NCBI GenBank assembly: GCA_049296795.1
Contig: JBAQTC010000042.1
Location: 1-64,000 of the forward strand
Source of the DNA: CAXNKH01 sp049296795
GTDB taxonomy: Bacteria; Pseudomonadota; Gammaproteobacteria; Burkholderiales; Burkholderiaceae_C
Length of the DNA: 64,000 nucleotides
Reading direction: 5' to 3'
In this document: positions 52,794 through 62,269 of the stretch, piece by piece
Layout: each line of letters opens with the position of its first letter
How positions within the stretch are numbered: position 1 is the stretch's first letter
Position numbers and translations under genes: made by a program
The notes under the pieces: model-generated
What the model was told of the DNA's origin: nothing
Databases searched by the model: none
What the model saw: only the letters and a program-made list of their open reading frames with translations

Positions 52794-54812
52794 TCAGGGC
52801 AGATCCCGGTCGAATTCGGGTTCGCTGGAAATTCGCGGGCCCACCATGCCGAGCCGGGCTTTAAGCGACTGCGGCTGACCACTCAGGATGGCCGCGTAAT
52901 TGGTGGTGTTGGCAAGGACTTTTTTCACATAGTCGCGGGTTTCGTTGAAGGGCACGTTCTCGGCCCAGATCGCGGCTTCGCGTGCCACATCGCCGTTTTG
53001 ACCACGCCAGTTGCGCGAACGGCTGGGCCCGGCGTTGTAGGCGGCTGTGGCCAGCGGCATGGAGCCTTCGAAGCTCTCGAGCACGAGTTTGAGATAGCCC
53101 GTTCCAATGGCAATATTGGTGTCGCGATCGGTGATGTGGTGCGGCTGAAAATTAGTCAAACCGATTTTGCGGGCAGTCCAGCGCGCCGTGGCGGGCATCA
53201 CCTGCATCAGCCCGGAAGCGCCGACATGGGAGCGGGCGTCCATGATGAAGCGGCTTTCTTGGCGAATCAAACCATAAACAAAAGCCGGGTCGAGACCGAT
53301 CTTGCCAGCCTGTTTGGTCACTTCGGTTTGATACGGCATGGGGAAGCGTTGCTCAAAATCGAGAATACCCTTGGTTCGCTCGCTGGTGTTGATGCAGCGG
53401 TCCCACACAGCCTGGTCGCACGCCAGTTGAGCCGCCGCCAGCAGTTCTCGGTCTGACATGCCGCCTCTTTGATGCAAGCTGGTTTGGTAATTCCATTCGC
53501 GCACGCCTTCGTTGCGCAGACCGATGGCAATGGCGAGCAAGGCCCGGCTGAGTCCCGGGTTGTTGCGAGCGGCTTCGGCCTCAGCCGGACTGGGCGCTGC
53601 GGGGCGTGCCGGTTGGGTGATTTGCTGGCCCAATTCTTCCAGCGAGAGCTGCTCATAAAAGCCGCGGGACGAAGCGATGGACTGGTAGAGCGTGACGGCC
53701 TGCGCTGTCGCTGGCTGGGTTTTCAGTGCCATCAGAGCGCGAGCATTCCAGTAAATCCAGGCGGAGTCCTGCCGCTGAGCCTCGCTCATGGCCGAGATCG
53801 TGTCCCTGACCTGTGCCCAGTCGCCGGCGCGCAAAGCGGCACGAACCCGCCAGGCCAGTTGATCCTCGTGCATGAAGCGGGCCTGGCCCCGGGCAAACAG
53901 GGCGTTGGCATCGTCGGACAGGCGTCTTGCTGCACGTTTGCCAATGACGCCCCAAACCCAGCTTTGTTCTTCCTGTGTGAGCTGGGTTTTCCAGCGAATT
54001 TTTTCCATTTCGCGGACCGCTGCATCGACATCGGTGCTGGCCAGTCGGATCAAGGCCAGTGTCACAAATTCTTTGGTCCGGCTGCGCACGGCGCTGATCT
54101 TGTCACCCAGGTAACGTGCTGGATCGGCGTAAATGGCGCGGACCTGGTTGTTCCAGTCTTCGTTAAGAATCCCAACCGCCTGACTGGCGATGCGCGGACG
54201 CTCGTTCTCAAAGCCAAGACGGGCTCGCTGCCAAACGACCAGGGGTTTGAGTTTGCCGGCACGGACTTGTTGTTCTGCAGCGGCAGCGCAGCCCTCGTCA
54301 GCCTCCCGCTGGCTTAACCAAAGGTTTTCGACCTGGGCCGCGATCTCGGCACTGTTGTTGGTATTGAATTCGGTCAGCAAGCCATAGCAACGCACGGACT
54401 TGTCGTCGTTCATGCGAAATTTCGAATGTGCGATACCAAACTGAGCCCACTCCTTGCGTTTGCCCAGCAGCAGCAACCATTCATTGCGCAAGCGGTCTTC
54501 TTGGTAACTGCCGGCGTAGCGACTGAAAAAAGCCTGAATTTCTTCGCTCTGCGCTTTGTCGAGACGGGCGCTGAGTTCCCAATAATCAGCCCAGGGCGCT
54601 AGCGCATGGCCGCGGGCTTTGGGCAGCAATTCGCGCATGCGTTTTTGGTCGCCGTTCTTGAAAGCTTGGTTCAGATCGAGAATGGCGTTATCGGCCGCAG
54701 ACAGGTTGTGGGGCCTGGTGCTGGCCTGAGCTACACCGGCGCTGGCCGTGAAAAGGCTTGCGCACAGGGCTGCGGACAGGACGATCGGTGTCAAAATGGC
54801 TTGCAACTTCAT
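52794..54812 (-). CDS. slt: Soluble lytic murein transglycosylase
   Basis: A 672-aa periplasmic enzyme that cleaves peptidoglycan to 1,6-anhydro-muropeptides. A signal peptide is visible (LQAILTPIVLSAALCASLFTASAGVAQA; cut near residue 29), given here as its two halves LTPIVLSAALCASLF and TASAGVAQA. A long superhelical U/L domain follows, then the SLT domain with catalytic Glu in IRQESRF and the SHVGASGLMQVMP motif. ATG 54812 fits the signal peptide; the frame is open a further 185 codons but that is antisense to the next gene. The product feeds AnmK recycling. Confidence 0.95.
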   Translation of the reverse strand: MKLQAILTPIVLSAALCASLFTASAGVAQASTRPHNLSAADNAILDLNQAFKNGDQKRMRELLPKARGHALAPWADYWELSARLDKAQSEEIQAFFSRYAGSYQEDRLRNEWLLLLGKRKEWAQFGIAHSKFRMNDDKSVRCYGLLTEFNTNNSAEIAAQVENLWLSQREADEGCAAAAEQQVRAGKLKPLVVWQRARLGFENERPRIASQAVGILNEDWNNQVRAIYADPARYLGDKISAVRSRTKEFVTLALIRLASTDVDAAVREMEKIRWKTQLTQEEQSWVWGVIGKRAARRLSDDANALFARGQARFMHEDQLAWRVRAALRAGDWAQVRDTISAMSEAQRQDSAWIYWNARALMALKTQPATAQAVTLYQSIASSRGFYEQLSLEELGQQITQPARPAAPSPAEAEAARNNPGLSRALLAIAIGLRNEGVREWNYQTSLHQRGGMSDRELLAAAQLACDQAVWDRCINTSERTKGILDFEQRFPMPYQTEVTKQAGKIGLDPAFVYGLIRQESRFIMDARSHVGASGLMQVMPATARWTARKIGLTNFQPHHITDRDTNIAIGTGYLKLVLESFEGSMPLATAAYNAGPSRSRNWRGQNGDVAREAAIWAENVPFNETRDYVKKVLANTTNYAAILSGQPQSLKARLGMVGPRISSEPEFDRDLP

Positions 54813-54821
54813 GACGAGATT

Positions 54822-55421
54822 ATGGACACTTCGACGCAAAGACGTGAGCAGGAGAAAAAAGACCTGCGCAAGGCGCTGATTGCGCAGCGCTTGAGTCTGC
54901 CCGATCGGCAGCAGCGCTGCGCCGATCTGCAAAGTCTGATGCGGATCTGGCTGCTCGGACGCCATGAACTGGTGATTGGCGCTTATTGGCCTATTCACGG
55001 TGAATTTGACCCGCTGCCTGCGCTGCACCGCTGGAAAGAGGATGGTGAGCTGCAAGACGAGCCCCAGCCTAGGCGCATCGGTTTGCCGGTGATCAATAAG
55101 CAGACCAAAACCCTGAGTTTTCACGCCTGGTACCCAGGTTGCCCGATGGAAGAAGATGCGTATGGCATTCCCAAGCCCAAAGACACCGAACTGATCGTGC
55201 CAACTTTGCTGTTCGTTCCCTGCGTGGGCTATGGGCTGGGCGGCCATCGGCTCGGTTATGGCGGAGGTTTTTACGACCGAACTTTGGCCAAGCTCACGCC
55301 TCTTCCTTTTACCGTAGGCCTGGGTTTTACTTTGGGTTTTGTGCCTGATCTGGAGCCCGAGGCGCACGACGCACCGCTGGACACGGTGCTCAACGAAAAC
55401 GGCGTGGTTTGGCCGGTGTAG
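54822..55421 (+). CDS. 5-formyltetrahydrofolate cyclo-ligase
   Basis: A 199-aa ATP-dependent enzyme that recycles 5-formyl-THF to 5,10-methenyl-THF. EQEKKDLRKALIAQRLSL is the family N-terminus, and the C-terminal GYGLGGHRLGYGGGFYDRTL is the ATP/substrate-binding loop. ATG 54822 lies only 9 bp from the divergent slt start (54812), so each gene's ribosome site lies inside or against the other's start. Confidence 0.93.
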   Translation: MDTSTQRREQEKKDLRKALIAQRLSLPDRQQRCADLQSLMRIWLLGRHELVIGAYWPIHGEFDPLPALHRWKEDGELQDEPQPRRIGLPVINKQTKTLSFHAWYPGCPMEEDAYGIPKPKDTELIVPTLLFVPCVGYGLGGHRLGYGGGFYDRTLAKLTPLPFTVGLGFTLGFVPDLEPEAHDAPLDTVLNENGVVWPV

Positions 55422-55441
55422 AGACTGATTGGAGAAAAATA

Positions 55442-56062
55442 ATGTCTACCAGTTGCTGCAACACTGAATCCGCCTCGTTGACCAGCGTCAGCCCACGCTA
55501 CCGGCGGGTGTTGTGGCTGGCGCTGGCCATCAATTTGCTGATGTTCGTGGTTGAGGTCGTGGGCGGGCTGAGGGCTGGCTCGGTCTCGTTGTGGGCCGAC
55601 GCGCTTGACTTTGCCGGTGATGCTGCCAACTACGCCATCGCGCTGCTGGTGCTCACCATGAGTTTGGCGTGGCGGGCCCGTGCCGCTTGGATCAAAGGCT
55701 TGTCGATGCTGGGTTTTGGGTTGTTTGTGCTGGTCAAAACGGCTTGGGCCACGGTCAATGGCGCCCCACCCGAGCCCTTGTTGATGGGGGCGATCGCGAT
55801 TCTGGCCCTGTTTGCCAACGTGGGCGTTGCTGCCATGCTCTACGCTTACCGTGACGGCGACGCCAATATGCGATCGGTTTGGCTGTGCAGTCGCAACGAT
55901 GCCATTGCCAATATGGCGGTGCTGTTGGCGGCGGTCGGTGTGTGGGGCAGCGCCAGCAGTTGGCCCGATCTGGCGGTGGCCGCCATCATGTCCGGGCTGG
56001 CACTTTCCTCGGGCATCGCGGTGATTCGGCAAGCTCGTCGGGAACTGGCACTGGCCTCTTGA
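55442..56062 (+). CDS. Cation-transporter-like membrane protein (CDF-related)
   Basis: A 206-aa protein with about six hydrophobic segments and no C-terminal cytoplasmic domain, so shorter than a standard CDF protein. The N-terminus has a CC pair (MSTSCCNTE) that could bind metal. SLWADALDFAGDAANY in the second helix matches the HXXXD-type site with Asp residues, and RNDAIANMAVLLAA in the fifth has N/D in place of H/D. It may move divalent metals; the substrate is unknown. Ribosome site GGAGAAAA. Confidence 0.82.
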   Translation: MSTSCCNTESASLTSVSPRYRRVLWLALAINLLMFVVEVVGGLRAGSVSLWADALDFAGDAANYAIALLVLTMSLAWRARAAWIKGLSMLGFGLFVLVKTAWATVNGAPPEPLLMGAIAILALFANVGVAAMLYAYRDGDANMRSVWLCSRNDAIANMAVLLAAVGVWGSASSWPDLAVAAIMSGLALSSGIAVIRQARRELALAS

Positions 56063-56086
56063 GGAGTTTGGAGCTTGCTTTATACT
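56059..56086 (+). promoter_or_regulatory. umuDC promoter
   Basis: A -35 TTGAGG (56059-56064) and -10 TATACT (56081-56086) are separated by 16 bp. The -10 overlaps the SOS box, so LexA would block RNA polymerase directly. Confidence 0.7.
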
Positions 56087-56102
56087 GTAAATAAATACAG
56101 TA
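56083..56102. promoter_or_regulatory. LexA-binding SOS box
   Basis: TACTGTAAATAAATACAGTA has the complete CTGT-N8-ACAG form with the extended TA/TA ends of a strong LexA site. It lies 5 bp before the umuD start codon. The pair is therefore expected to be induced by DNA damage. Confidence 0.95.
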
Positions 56103-56107
56103 TCCCA

Positions 56108-56584
56108 ATGCAGCCGACCCGACCCATCCCCACCCCGCCACCGAACCTGATCCAAGCTGCGGTAGCGCTGCTTCAGCCTGCGCCCGCATTTGAATTCAAG
56201 CTGTTGGCGCATCGGATGAGTGCCGGTTTTCCCTCCCCCGCGGCCGACGATTGCGAGGAGGGGCTGGACCTCAACAGTTACCTGGTTCGCAACAAGCCAG
56301 CCACTTTCATGTTCACCGTCAAGGGCGACTCCATGCTCGGCGCCAGCATTGAGGCGGGTGACAAGGTAGTGGTCGATCGGGCTTTGCAACCCAAGAGTCG
56401 GGACATTGTGGTGGCGGTGGTCGATGGCGAGTACACCATCAAGCGGCTGCACAAATACCGTGGCCGCGCCGAATTGCGCCCAGAGAACCCTGCTTACCCC
56501 AGCATCGTGTTCGAGGATGGGGCCGAGTTGCAGGTTTGGGGTGTGGTGGTAGGCGTGGTGCGGCGCTATTCCAACCAGGGCTAG
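56108..56584 (+). CDS. umuD: DNA polymerase V subunit UmuD (S24 self-cleaving)
   Basis: A 158-aa protein of the LexA/UmuD family. Cleavage should occur at Ala39-Gly40 in MSAGFPSP; catalytic Ser75 is in GDSML and Lys112 in TIKRL, with the usual 37-residue spacing. The N-terminus lacks a LexA helix-turn-helix, ruling out LexA. The extra ~15 residues before the cut site compared with E. coli are Pro-rich. ATG 56108 is chosen because the longer frame would run through the SOS box. umuC follows 4 bp later. Confidence 0.93.
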   Translation: MQPTRPIPTPPPNLIQAAVALLQPAPAFEFKLLAHRMSAGFPSPAADDCEEGLDLNSYLVRNKPATFMFTVKGDSMLGASIEAGDKVVVDRALQPKSRDIVVAVVDGEYTIKRLHKYRGRAELRPENPAYPSIVFEDGAELQVWGVVVGVVRRYSNQG

Positions 56585-56588
56585 CCCG

Positions 56589-57878
56589 ATGGACACCGGG
56601 CCCCAGTTCGCGCTGGTGGACGTCAACAACTTCTACGTTTCTTGCGAGCGGGTATTTCAGCCCCGGCTGGAAAACGTTCCCGTGGTAGTGCTGTCCAATA
56701 ACGATGGTTGTGCGGTGGCCCGTTCGGCCGAGGTCAAGGCACTCGGCGTGAAGATGGGAACGCCTTGGTTCCAACTCAAGGCGCTGGCCAAGGAGCACGG
56801 CATTTTGGCCTTGTCGTCGAACTACACCTTGTACGGCGACATGAGCAACCGAGTGGCGACCCTGCTACAAGCGTTTTCACCCGAGGTTGAGGTTTACAGC
56901 ATCGATGAGAGTTTTCTGCGAATTGAGACCTTGACGCATCTCTATGGTGGTGCGCTAGCCATGGGCCAGCTGATGCGCCAGCGCATCCGGCAGTGGACCG
57001 GGTTGCCGGTGTGCGTCGGTTGTGGCCCCAGCAAGACCCTGGCCAAACTGGCCAATCACCTGGCCAAGAAGCATGCGGTGTTCAATGGGGTCTGTGATCT
57101 GAGCACCATGCCGCACGCAGAGCAGCTGCAGTGGATGGCGCAACTGGACGTCGGCGAAGTCTGGGGCGTGGGTCGGCGTAGCGCCAGCCGATTGCAGGCC
57201 ATGGGCATCACCACGGTTTTGGACTTGCACAACGCGCCACCCAAAGAAATTCGATTGCAGTTCGGGGTCGTGCTGGAGCGCACCTGCAGCGAGCTGCGGG
57301 GGATCTCTTGTCTGGCGCTCGAAGAGCTGGCACCGACCAAACAACAAATCATGTCCTCACGCAGCTTTGGCACGCCGGTGACGTGCCTCGATGAGTTGCG
57401 TGAAGCCGTGGCAACTTATGTCGCCCGGGCGGCCGAGAAGCTGCGCGCCCAGGGCTCGGTGGCAGCCGCAGTGCAGGTCTTTGTGCAAACCAACCGCTTC
57501 AAAGAAAGCGATCCGCAGTACAGCGCGGGACGGGTGGTTGCCCTGCCAGACCCCAGCGATGACACGCTGGTACTGACCCGATCCGCCTTGCTGGGCTTGC
57601 AAGCCCTCTTCAAGCCGGGGTACCGCTACCAAAAGGCCGGAATTATGCTGACCTTGATTGCAGACCGGGCGGCGCGGCAAGAAACGCTGTTTGACAATCC
57701 GGCGGCCCGACTCAAGTCGGCGCAACTGATGGCCGCGCTGGATGCGGTGAACCAGACGTTTGGTCGGGGTACGCTGCGCAGTGGCGCCGGGGGCACCCAG
57801 CAGCGCTGGGCCATGCAGTCGAACAACAAGTCGCCGCGTTTTACGACCCGCTGGGATGAATTGCCTTGTGTCAGCTGA
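56589..57878 (+). CDS. umuC: DNA polymerase V catalytic subunit UmuC
   Basis: A 429-aa Y-family polymerase for translesion synthesis. Catalytic acids: Asp11 in VDVNNFYVSCE and Asp106-Glu107 in YSIDESF. NNDGCAVARS and VGCGPSKTLAKLANHLAKK are family blocks. The little-finger and clamp-binding C-terminus is present. With UmuD under one SOS promoter. Ends convergent with the lipoprotein gene. Confidence 0.96.
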   Translation: MDTGPQFALVDVNNFYVSCERVFQPRLENVPVVVLSNNDGCAVARSAEVKALGVKMGTPWFQLKALAKEHGILALSSNYTLYGDMSNRVATLLQAFSPEVEVYSIDESFLRIETLTHLYGGALAMGQLMRQRIRQWTGLPVCVGCGPSKTLAKLANHLAKKHAVFNGVCDLSTMPHAEQLQWMAQLDVGEVWGVGRRSASRLQAMGITTVLDLHNAPPKEIRLQFGVVLERTCSELRGISCLALEELAPTKQQIMSSRSFGTPVTCLDELREAVATYVARAAEKLRAQGSVAAAVQVFVQTNRFKESDPQYSAGRVVALPDPSDDTLVLTRSALLGLQALFKPGYRYQKAGIMLTLIADRAARQETLFDNPAARLKSAQLMAALDAVNQTFGRGTLRSGAGGTQQRWAMQSNNKSPRFTTRWDELPCVS

Positions 57879-57911
57879 TCGGGGGGTGGCCGCCAAAGGG
57901 CGCGCTTGCAG

Positions 57912-58790
57912 TTAGCGCTGCCGGCTTGCCAGTTTTTGTGCCAATGCTTCGTATTTTTCCAGTTTCTCTGCGGCCTTGTGGCGCTGGGCCCGGCTGGTGC
58001 TGTTGTGCAAATCGGCCAGAGTCGTGCAGTGTTGTTCCTGCAGGCGATTGCGGTAGCGAAGGTATCTCGGGTCCGTTGGGTTGGCCATTCGGTCCAGCAG
58101 TCCGATTAGCTCGACTCGGGCTTGCTGCGCATTGGCTTTGTTGGCTTGCAAGGATCTGAGTGTGCTCAAGGTATCCTGTTGGCGGCGCTCTATTTCGTTG
58201 AGCCTGATTCGGGGATCAAAAGCAGATTCGGCCAGCTGGTTTCTCAGCATGGTCAGCTGGCTTTTGTTCAAGGCGCCGTACAGCATTTCAACCCGTTCCT
58301 CAAATTGGTCCATCCTGCGCTCAAGCTGCTGCTCCGCGCTGACATCGAGCCATTCTTCTCGCCACTTTTGATTGCGTTTTTCAAACTTGCGCGTCAGGTG
58401 CTCAAGTTGTTCTGGCGTCAGCGTCAAGGCCAGCGTCGCGACAGGGGCTTCAAGTCGCTGTTGCACGCGCAGCAGGCTATCGGTAAGTTCGCCCCACAGT
58501 GCGCAGACTTGCTCGGCTGAGACCTGCGAGAGGACTAGGCTTTGCCAATGGCGCAAGGTCAGCGCGTAATGTGCAAGCTCGTTCTGTCGATGCCAACGGT
58601 GGATGTTGGCAAGTTCGGCTTGAACCTGGTTTGATTGCGCCGGGCTGAAGTCCAGATAACCGTTGAGCCACCAATAAAGGGGGACTTGGGCGTTGTTGTA
58701 GCCCAATTGCATCACGCTGCAACTCGACAACAAGGGCAGTAGCAGAGTCAGCAGGAGGCGGGGTAGATAAACGCGAAGCAATTTCGACAT
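57912..58790 (-). CDS. DUF6279-type lipoprotein
   Basis: A 292-aa lipoprotein: signal LLLTLLLPLLSSCSV with a lipobox LSSC, Cys at about residue 24. The rest is helical and rich in Gln, Arg and Leu (for example RRMDQFEERVEMLYG) and contains the YNNAQVPLYWWLNGYLDF block common to the family near the N-terminus. Function unknown. Divergent from glmU, 103 bp apart. Confidence 0.85.
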   Translation of the reverse strand: MSKLLRVYLPRLLLTLLLPLLSSCSVMQLGYNNAQVPLYWWLNGYLDFSPAQSNQVQAELANIHRWHRQNELAHYALTLRHWQSLVLSQVSAEQVCALWGELTDSLLRVQQRLEAPVATLALTLTPEQLEHLTRKFEKRNQKWREEWLDVSAEQQLERRMDQFEERVEMLYGALNKSQLTMLRNQLAESAFDPRIRLNEIERRQQDTLSTLRSLQANKANAQQARVELIGLLDRMANPTDPRYLRYRNRLQEQHCTTLADLHNSTSRAQRHKAAEKLEKYEALAQKLASRQR

Positions 58791-58893
58791 GGGGCGAGCT
58801 TAAAACAACAACGAGGTCGCGTCTATCGCGGCGGTTTGTGTTGCCTCGGCCTGACAAAAGGATAATGCGACCAAAGACAGGCAAGGAATTGGA

Positions 58894-60288
58894 ATGAAAG
58901 CAATCGATGTTGTGATCATGGCGGCGGGCAAGGGAACGCGGATGAAAAGTCGCGTGCCCAAAGTATTACAGCAACTGGCAGGCAAACCTTTGCTGCAGCA
59001 TGTGTTGCAAACAGCGCAAGCTTTGCAGGCGCGCTCCAGTGTGGTGATCACTGGCCATGGCGCGGCCGAGGTGGAGGCATCCATCCGACTGGCCGCCACG
59101 CCCGGTCAAACTTTGCACTTTGTGCGGCAAGAGCCACAGTTGGGCACTGGCCACGCCGTGCAACAGGCAGTACCCGTGCTGGCCGATGATGGCTTGGTGC
59201 TGGTGTTGTCGGGCGATGTGCCGCTGACCGAAGTGGCTACATTGCAGGCTTTGATCGCCCAGTGTGGTGGCGACAAACTGGCCTTGTTGACGATTGATTT
59301 TGCCGACCCCACGGGTTATGGCCGCATTGTCCGAACCGGTGAACGGGTGCAGGCCATTGTTGAACAAAAAGACGCTAGCGAATCGCAACGCGCCATCACC
59401 GAGGTCTACAGCGGCATCATGGCTGTCCCGGCTCGGTTGCTCAAAAATTGGCTGGCGCGGCTGGAGACCAACAACGCCCAGGGCGAGTACTACCTGACCG
59501 ACATTGTGAAATTCGCCGTGTCTGATGGGGTGCCCGTGCTGGCTCACCGTATCAGCGATGTCCTGCAGGTCGCCGGCATCAACAGCCCGGTGCAGTTAGC
59601 CGAGCTCGAGCGTGCGTTTCAGCGGCGTCAAGCGAACGCGCTGATGGAACTGGGTGTGCGCTTGGCTGACCCGGCGCGCTTTGACCTGCGCGGACAGCTC
59701 GACTGTGCGCAGGATGTCGAGATCGATGTCAATTGCATTTTTCAGGGCCGGGTGAGCTTGGGTGAGGGGGTGAAAATTGGCGCCAACTGCATGATCAGCA
59801 ACGCCAGCATCGCAGCCGGCGCAGTGATTCACCCGTTCAGCCATATCGAAGGCGCTGCGACAAAGGGGCGGGTCGAGGTCGGCGCTGGTGCACTGGTCGG
59901 CCCGTTTGCTCGGCTACGCCCCGGCGCCCGTCTGGGCGAGCAGGTCCACATCGGTAATTTCGTCGAAGTTAAAAATGCCACCCTGGCCCCTGGCGCCAAA
60001 GCCAACCACTTGGCTTATCTGGGCGACAGTGTGGTCGGCGAGCGGGTTAATTTCGGTGCCGGCTCAATCACCGCCAACTACGATGGCGTCAACAAACAGC
60101 AGACCGTGATCGAGGCCGATGTCCATATCGGCAGCAACTGTGTGCTGGTGGCGCCGGTCACCATCGGTGCTGGCGGCACCATCGGCGGCGGCTCCACCAT
60201 TACCCGCGACACAGCACCCGGCGTGCTGACGGTGGCGCGCGCCAAGCAGGTCAGCTTGAGCAGCTGGAAGCGCCCGCTCAAGAAATAA
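58894..60288 (+). CDS. glmU: Bifunctional GlmU (GlcNAc-1-P uridylyltransferase / GlcN-1-P acetyltransferase)
   Basis: A 464-aa enzyme that makes UDP-GlcNAc. The N-terminal uridylyltransferase has MAAGKGTRMKSRVPKVLQ; the C-terminal left-handed beta-helix has hexapeptide repeats (IGANCMISN, IGNFVEVKNA, and catalytic-His region AKANHLAYLGDS). Upstream TGGAATG gives a good start at 58894. glmS follows 70 bp later, so both amino-sugar steps lie together. Confidence 0.97.
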   Translation: MKAIDVVIMAAGKGTRMKSRVPKVLQQLAGKPLLQHVLQTAQALQARSSVVITGHGAAEVEASIRLAATPGQTLHFVRQEPQLGTGHAVQQAVPVLADDGLVLVLSGDVPLTEVATLQALIAQCGGDKLALLTIDFADPTGYGRIVRTGERVQAIVEQKDASESQRAITEVYSGIMAVPARLLKNWLARLETNNAQGEYYLTDIVKFAVSDGVPVLAHRISDVLQVAGINSPVQLAELERAFQRRQANALMELGVRLADPARFDLRGQLDCAQDVEIDVNCIFQGRVSLGEGVKIGANCMISNASIAAGAVIHPFSHIEGAATKGRVEVGAGALVGPFARLRPGARLGEQVHIGNFVEVKNATLAPGAKANHLAYLGDSVVGERVNFGAGSITANYDGVNKQQTVIEADVHIGSNCVLVAPVTIGAGGTIGGGSTITRDTAPGVLTVARAKQVSLSSWKRPLKK

Positions 60289-60358
60289 GTCCAACTTGAA
60301 CCGATTAAGCGCGGCTTACCGCTAACATGGCGGAAATTATTTTGTTTGGAAAATTCCC

Positions 60359-62227
60359 ATGTGCGGCATAGTCGGCGCGGTTTCAAACCGCAACATCGTT
60401 CCCATTCTGGTTCAGGGGCTGCAAAGACTCGAATACCGGGGTTATGACTCTTGCGGCGTGGCGGTCCACGCCAACGGTCTGCAGCGCGCGCGCAGCACGG
60501 CACGCGTCGCCGAGTTGGCTGAACAGGTCGGCACCAGCGGGCTCGCAGGGCGGGTCGGTATTGCCCACACCCGTTGGGCCACCCACGGCGCACCGGCGGT
60601 ACACAACGCCCATCCGCATTTCAGCCACGGACCTCAGGCTGACCCGACAGCGCCTGTTGGTCCGGGTCGGATTGCCCTGGTGCACAACGGTATCATCGAA
60701 AATCACGACGAGTTGCGCGCTGCGCTGCAAGCCCGGGGCTACGTGTTTTTGAGCCAGACCGATACCGAAGTCATCGCGCATCTGATAGACAGCGTTTACC
60801 AGGGCGATTTATTTGCCGCCGTCAAGGTCGCGATCAAACAGCTCAAAGGGGCTTTTGCGATTGCCGTGTTTTGTCAGGATGAGCCCCAGCGCCTGATCGG
60901 TGCGCGCGAAGGCTCGCCCCTGATTCTGGGCGTGGGCCATGAAGGAAAGGAACTCTTTTTGGCCAGCGACGCGATGGCCTTGGCCGGCGTGACGGATCAG
61001 ATCGTGTATCTGGAAGAAGGCGATGTGGTCGACCTGAAGCTGGGCAGCTACCAACTGGAAGATCGCCAGTACCAGCGTTTGAGCCCGGCGCAGCGGCCGG
61101 TCAAAACCGTGTTGGCGCACAGCGGCGCTGCCGAGCTCGGACCGTACCAGCATTACATGCAAAAAGAGATATTTGAGCAGCCGCGCGCCATTGCCGATAC
61201 GCTCGAAGGCGTCGAGGGAATCGTTCCCGAGTTGTTTGCCGGCGCCGACGCTGCCCAAGTGTTTGGGACAATCGATTCAGTCCTGATCCTGGCCTGTGGC
61301 ACCAGCTATTACAGCGGTTGTGCTGCCAAGTACTGGCTAGAGAGCATTGCCCAGATCCCGACCGCAGTCGAAGTGGCCAGTGAATACCGCTATCGCGATT
61401 CGGTGCCTAACCCCCGCACGCTGGTGGTCACCATCACCCAGTCGGGCGAAACGGCTGACACCCTGGCGGCATTACGGCACGCCAAAAACCTGGGCATGAC
61501 CCATAGCCTGACTATTTGCAACGTGGCCACCAGCGCCATGGTGCGCGAATGCGAATTGGCCTACATCACGCGCGCTGGAATAGAGATTGGTGTGGCTTCG
61601 ACCAAGGCGTTTACCACCCAGCTCGCAGCCCTGTTTTTGTTGACCCTGGTGTTGGCCAAAACCAAAGGCCGACTCACAGCGGCCGATGAGGCGGGTCACA
61701 TCAAAGCCATGCGAACGCTGCCCGCTGCCTTGCAGGCGGTGCTGGCACTCGAGCCCCAAGTCATCAGTTGGGCCGAAGATTTTTCACGAATGGAAAACGC
61801 CTTGTTTTTGGGTCGTGGCGTGCATTACCCGATTGCGCTTGAAGGCGCGCTCAAGCTCAAGGAAATCAGCTACATCCATGCTGAGGCCTATCCGGCTGGC
61901 GAGCTCAAGCACGGCCCGCTGGCCCTGGTCACCAGCGCCATGCCGGTGGTGGCAGTGGCGCCCAACGATGCTTTGTTGGAAAAGCTCAAAAGCAATTTGC
62001 ACGAGGTGCGAGCCCGCAGCGGTGTGCTTTACGTGTTGGCCGATGCCGACACCAAAATAGAGAGTGGCGAAGGCCTGCATGTAATTCGGATGCCCCCGCA
62101 TTACGGCGCGCTGTCACCCCTGCTTCACGTGCTTCCCCTGCAGCTCTTGGCCTACCACACGGCCTGCGCCCGCGGCACCGATGTTGACAAACCACGTAAC
62201 TTGGCGAAGTCCGTTACCGTGGAGTAA
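60359..62227 (+). CDS. glmS: Glucosamine-6-phosphate synthase (isomerizing)
   Basis: A 622-aa enzyme that makes glucosamine-6-P from fructose-6-P and glutamine. Catalytic Cys2 in CGIVGAVS after Met removal; HTRWATHG is the glutaminase block; two SIS domains follow (CGTSYYSGCAAKYWLE and TQSGETADTLAAL), and the C-terminal RNLAKSVTVE is canonical. The first domain has a slightly longer loop near HGPQADPTAPVGP. No glmS ribozyme is seen, as expected outside Firmicutes. Confidence 0.97.
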   Translation: MCGIVGAVSNRNIVPILVQGLQRLEYRGYDSCGVAVHANGLQRARSTARVAELAEQVGTSGLAGRVGIAHTRWATHGAPAVHNAHPHFSHGPQADPTAPVGPGRIALVHNGIIENHDELRAALQARGYVFLSQTDTEVIAHLIDSVYQGDLFAAVKVAIKQLKGAFAIAVFCQDEPQRLIGAREGSPLILGVGHEGKELFLASDAMALAGVTDQIVYLEEGDVVDLKLGSYQLEDRQYQRLSPAQRPVKTVLAHSGAAELGPYQHYMQKEIFEQPRAIADTLEGVEGIVPELFAGADAAQVFGTIDSVLILACGTSYYSGCAAKYWLESIAQIPTAVEVASEYRYRDSVPNPRTLVVTITQSGETADTLAALRHAKNLGMTHSLTICNVATSAMVRECELAYITRAGIEIGVASTKAFTTQLAALFLLTLVLAKTKGRLTAADEAGHIKAMRTLPAALQAVLALEPQVISWAEDFSRMENALFLGRGVHYPIALEGALKLKEISYIHAEAYPAGELKHGPLALVTSAMPVVAVAPNDALLEKLKSNLHEVRARSGVLYVLADADTKIESGEGLHVIRMPPHYGALSPLLHVLPLQLLAYHTACARGTDVDKPRNLAKSVTVE

Positions 62228-62269
62228 TGTGGCTAGGGGGTAAATTCCCCTGTCGTTGACTTATTGGTT

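Noticed and set aside
52794..55367. An 857-codon version of the slt frame starting at 55367
   Set aside because: The extra 185 codons are antisense to the formyl-THF cyclo-ligase gene, while ATG 54812 begins a clear signal peptide.
55271..56629. 452-codon minus-strand frame opposite the CDF-like gene and umuD
   Set aside because: Composition is His/Gln/Arg-rich as in antisense frames, it runs across three well-supported plus-strand genes and the SOS promoter, and has no family match.
60289..60358. glmS ribozyme or leader sRNA target between glmU and glmS
   Set aside because: The 70-bp gap has no ribozyme core; only a small imperfect hairpin around GCGGCTTACCGC is seen.
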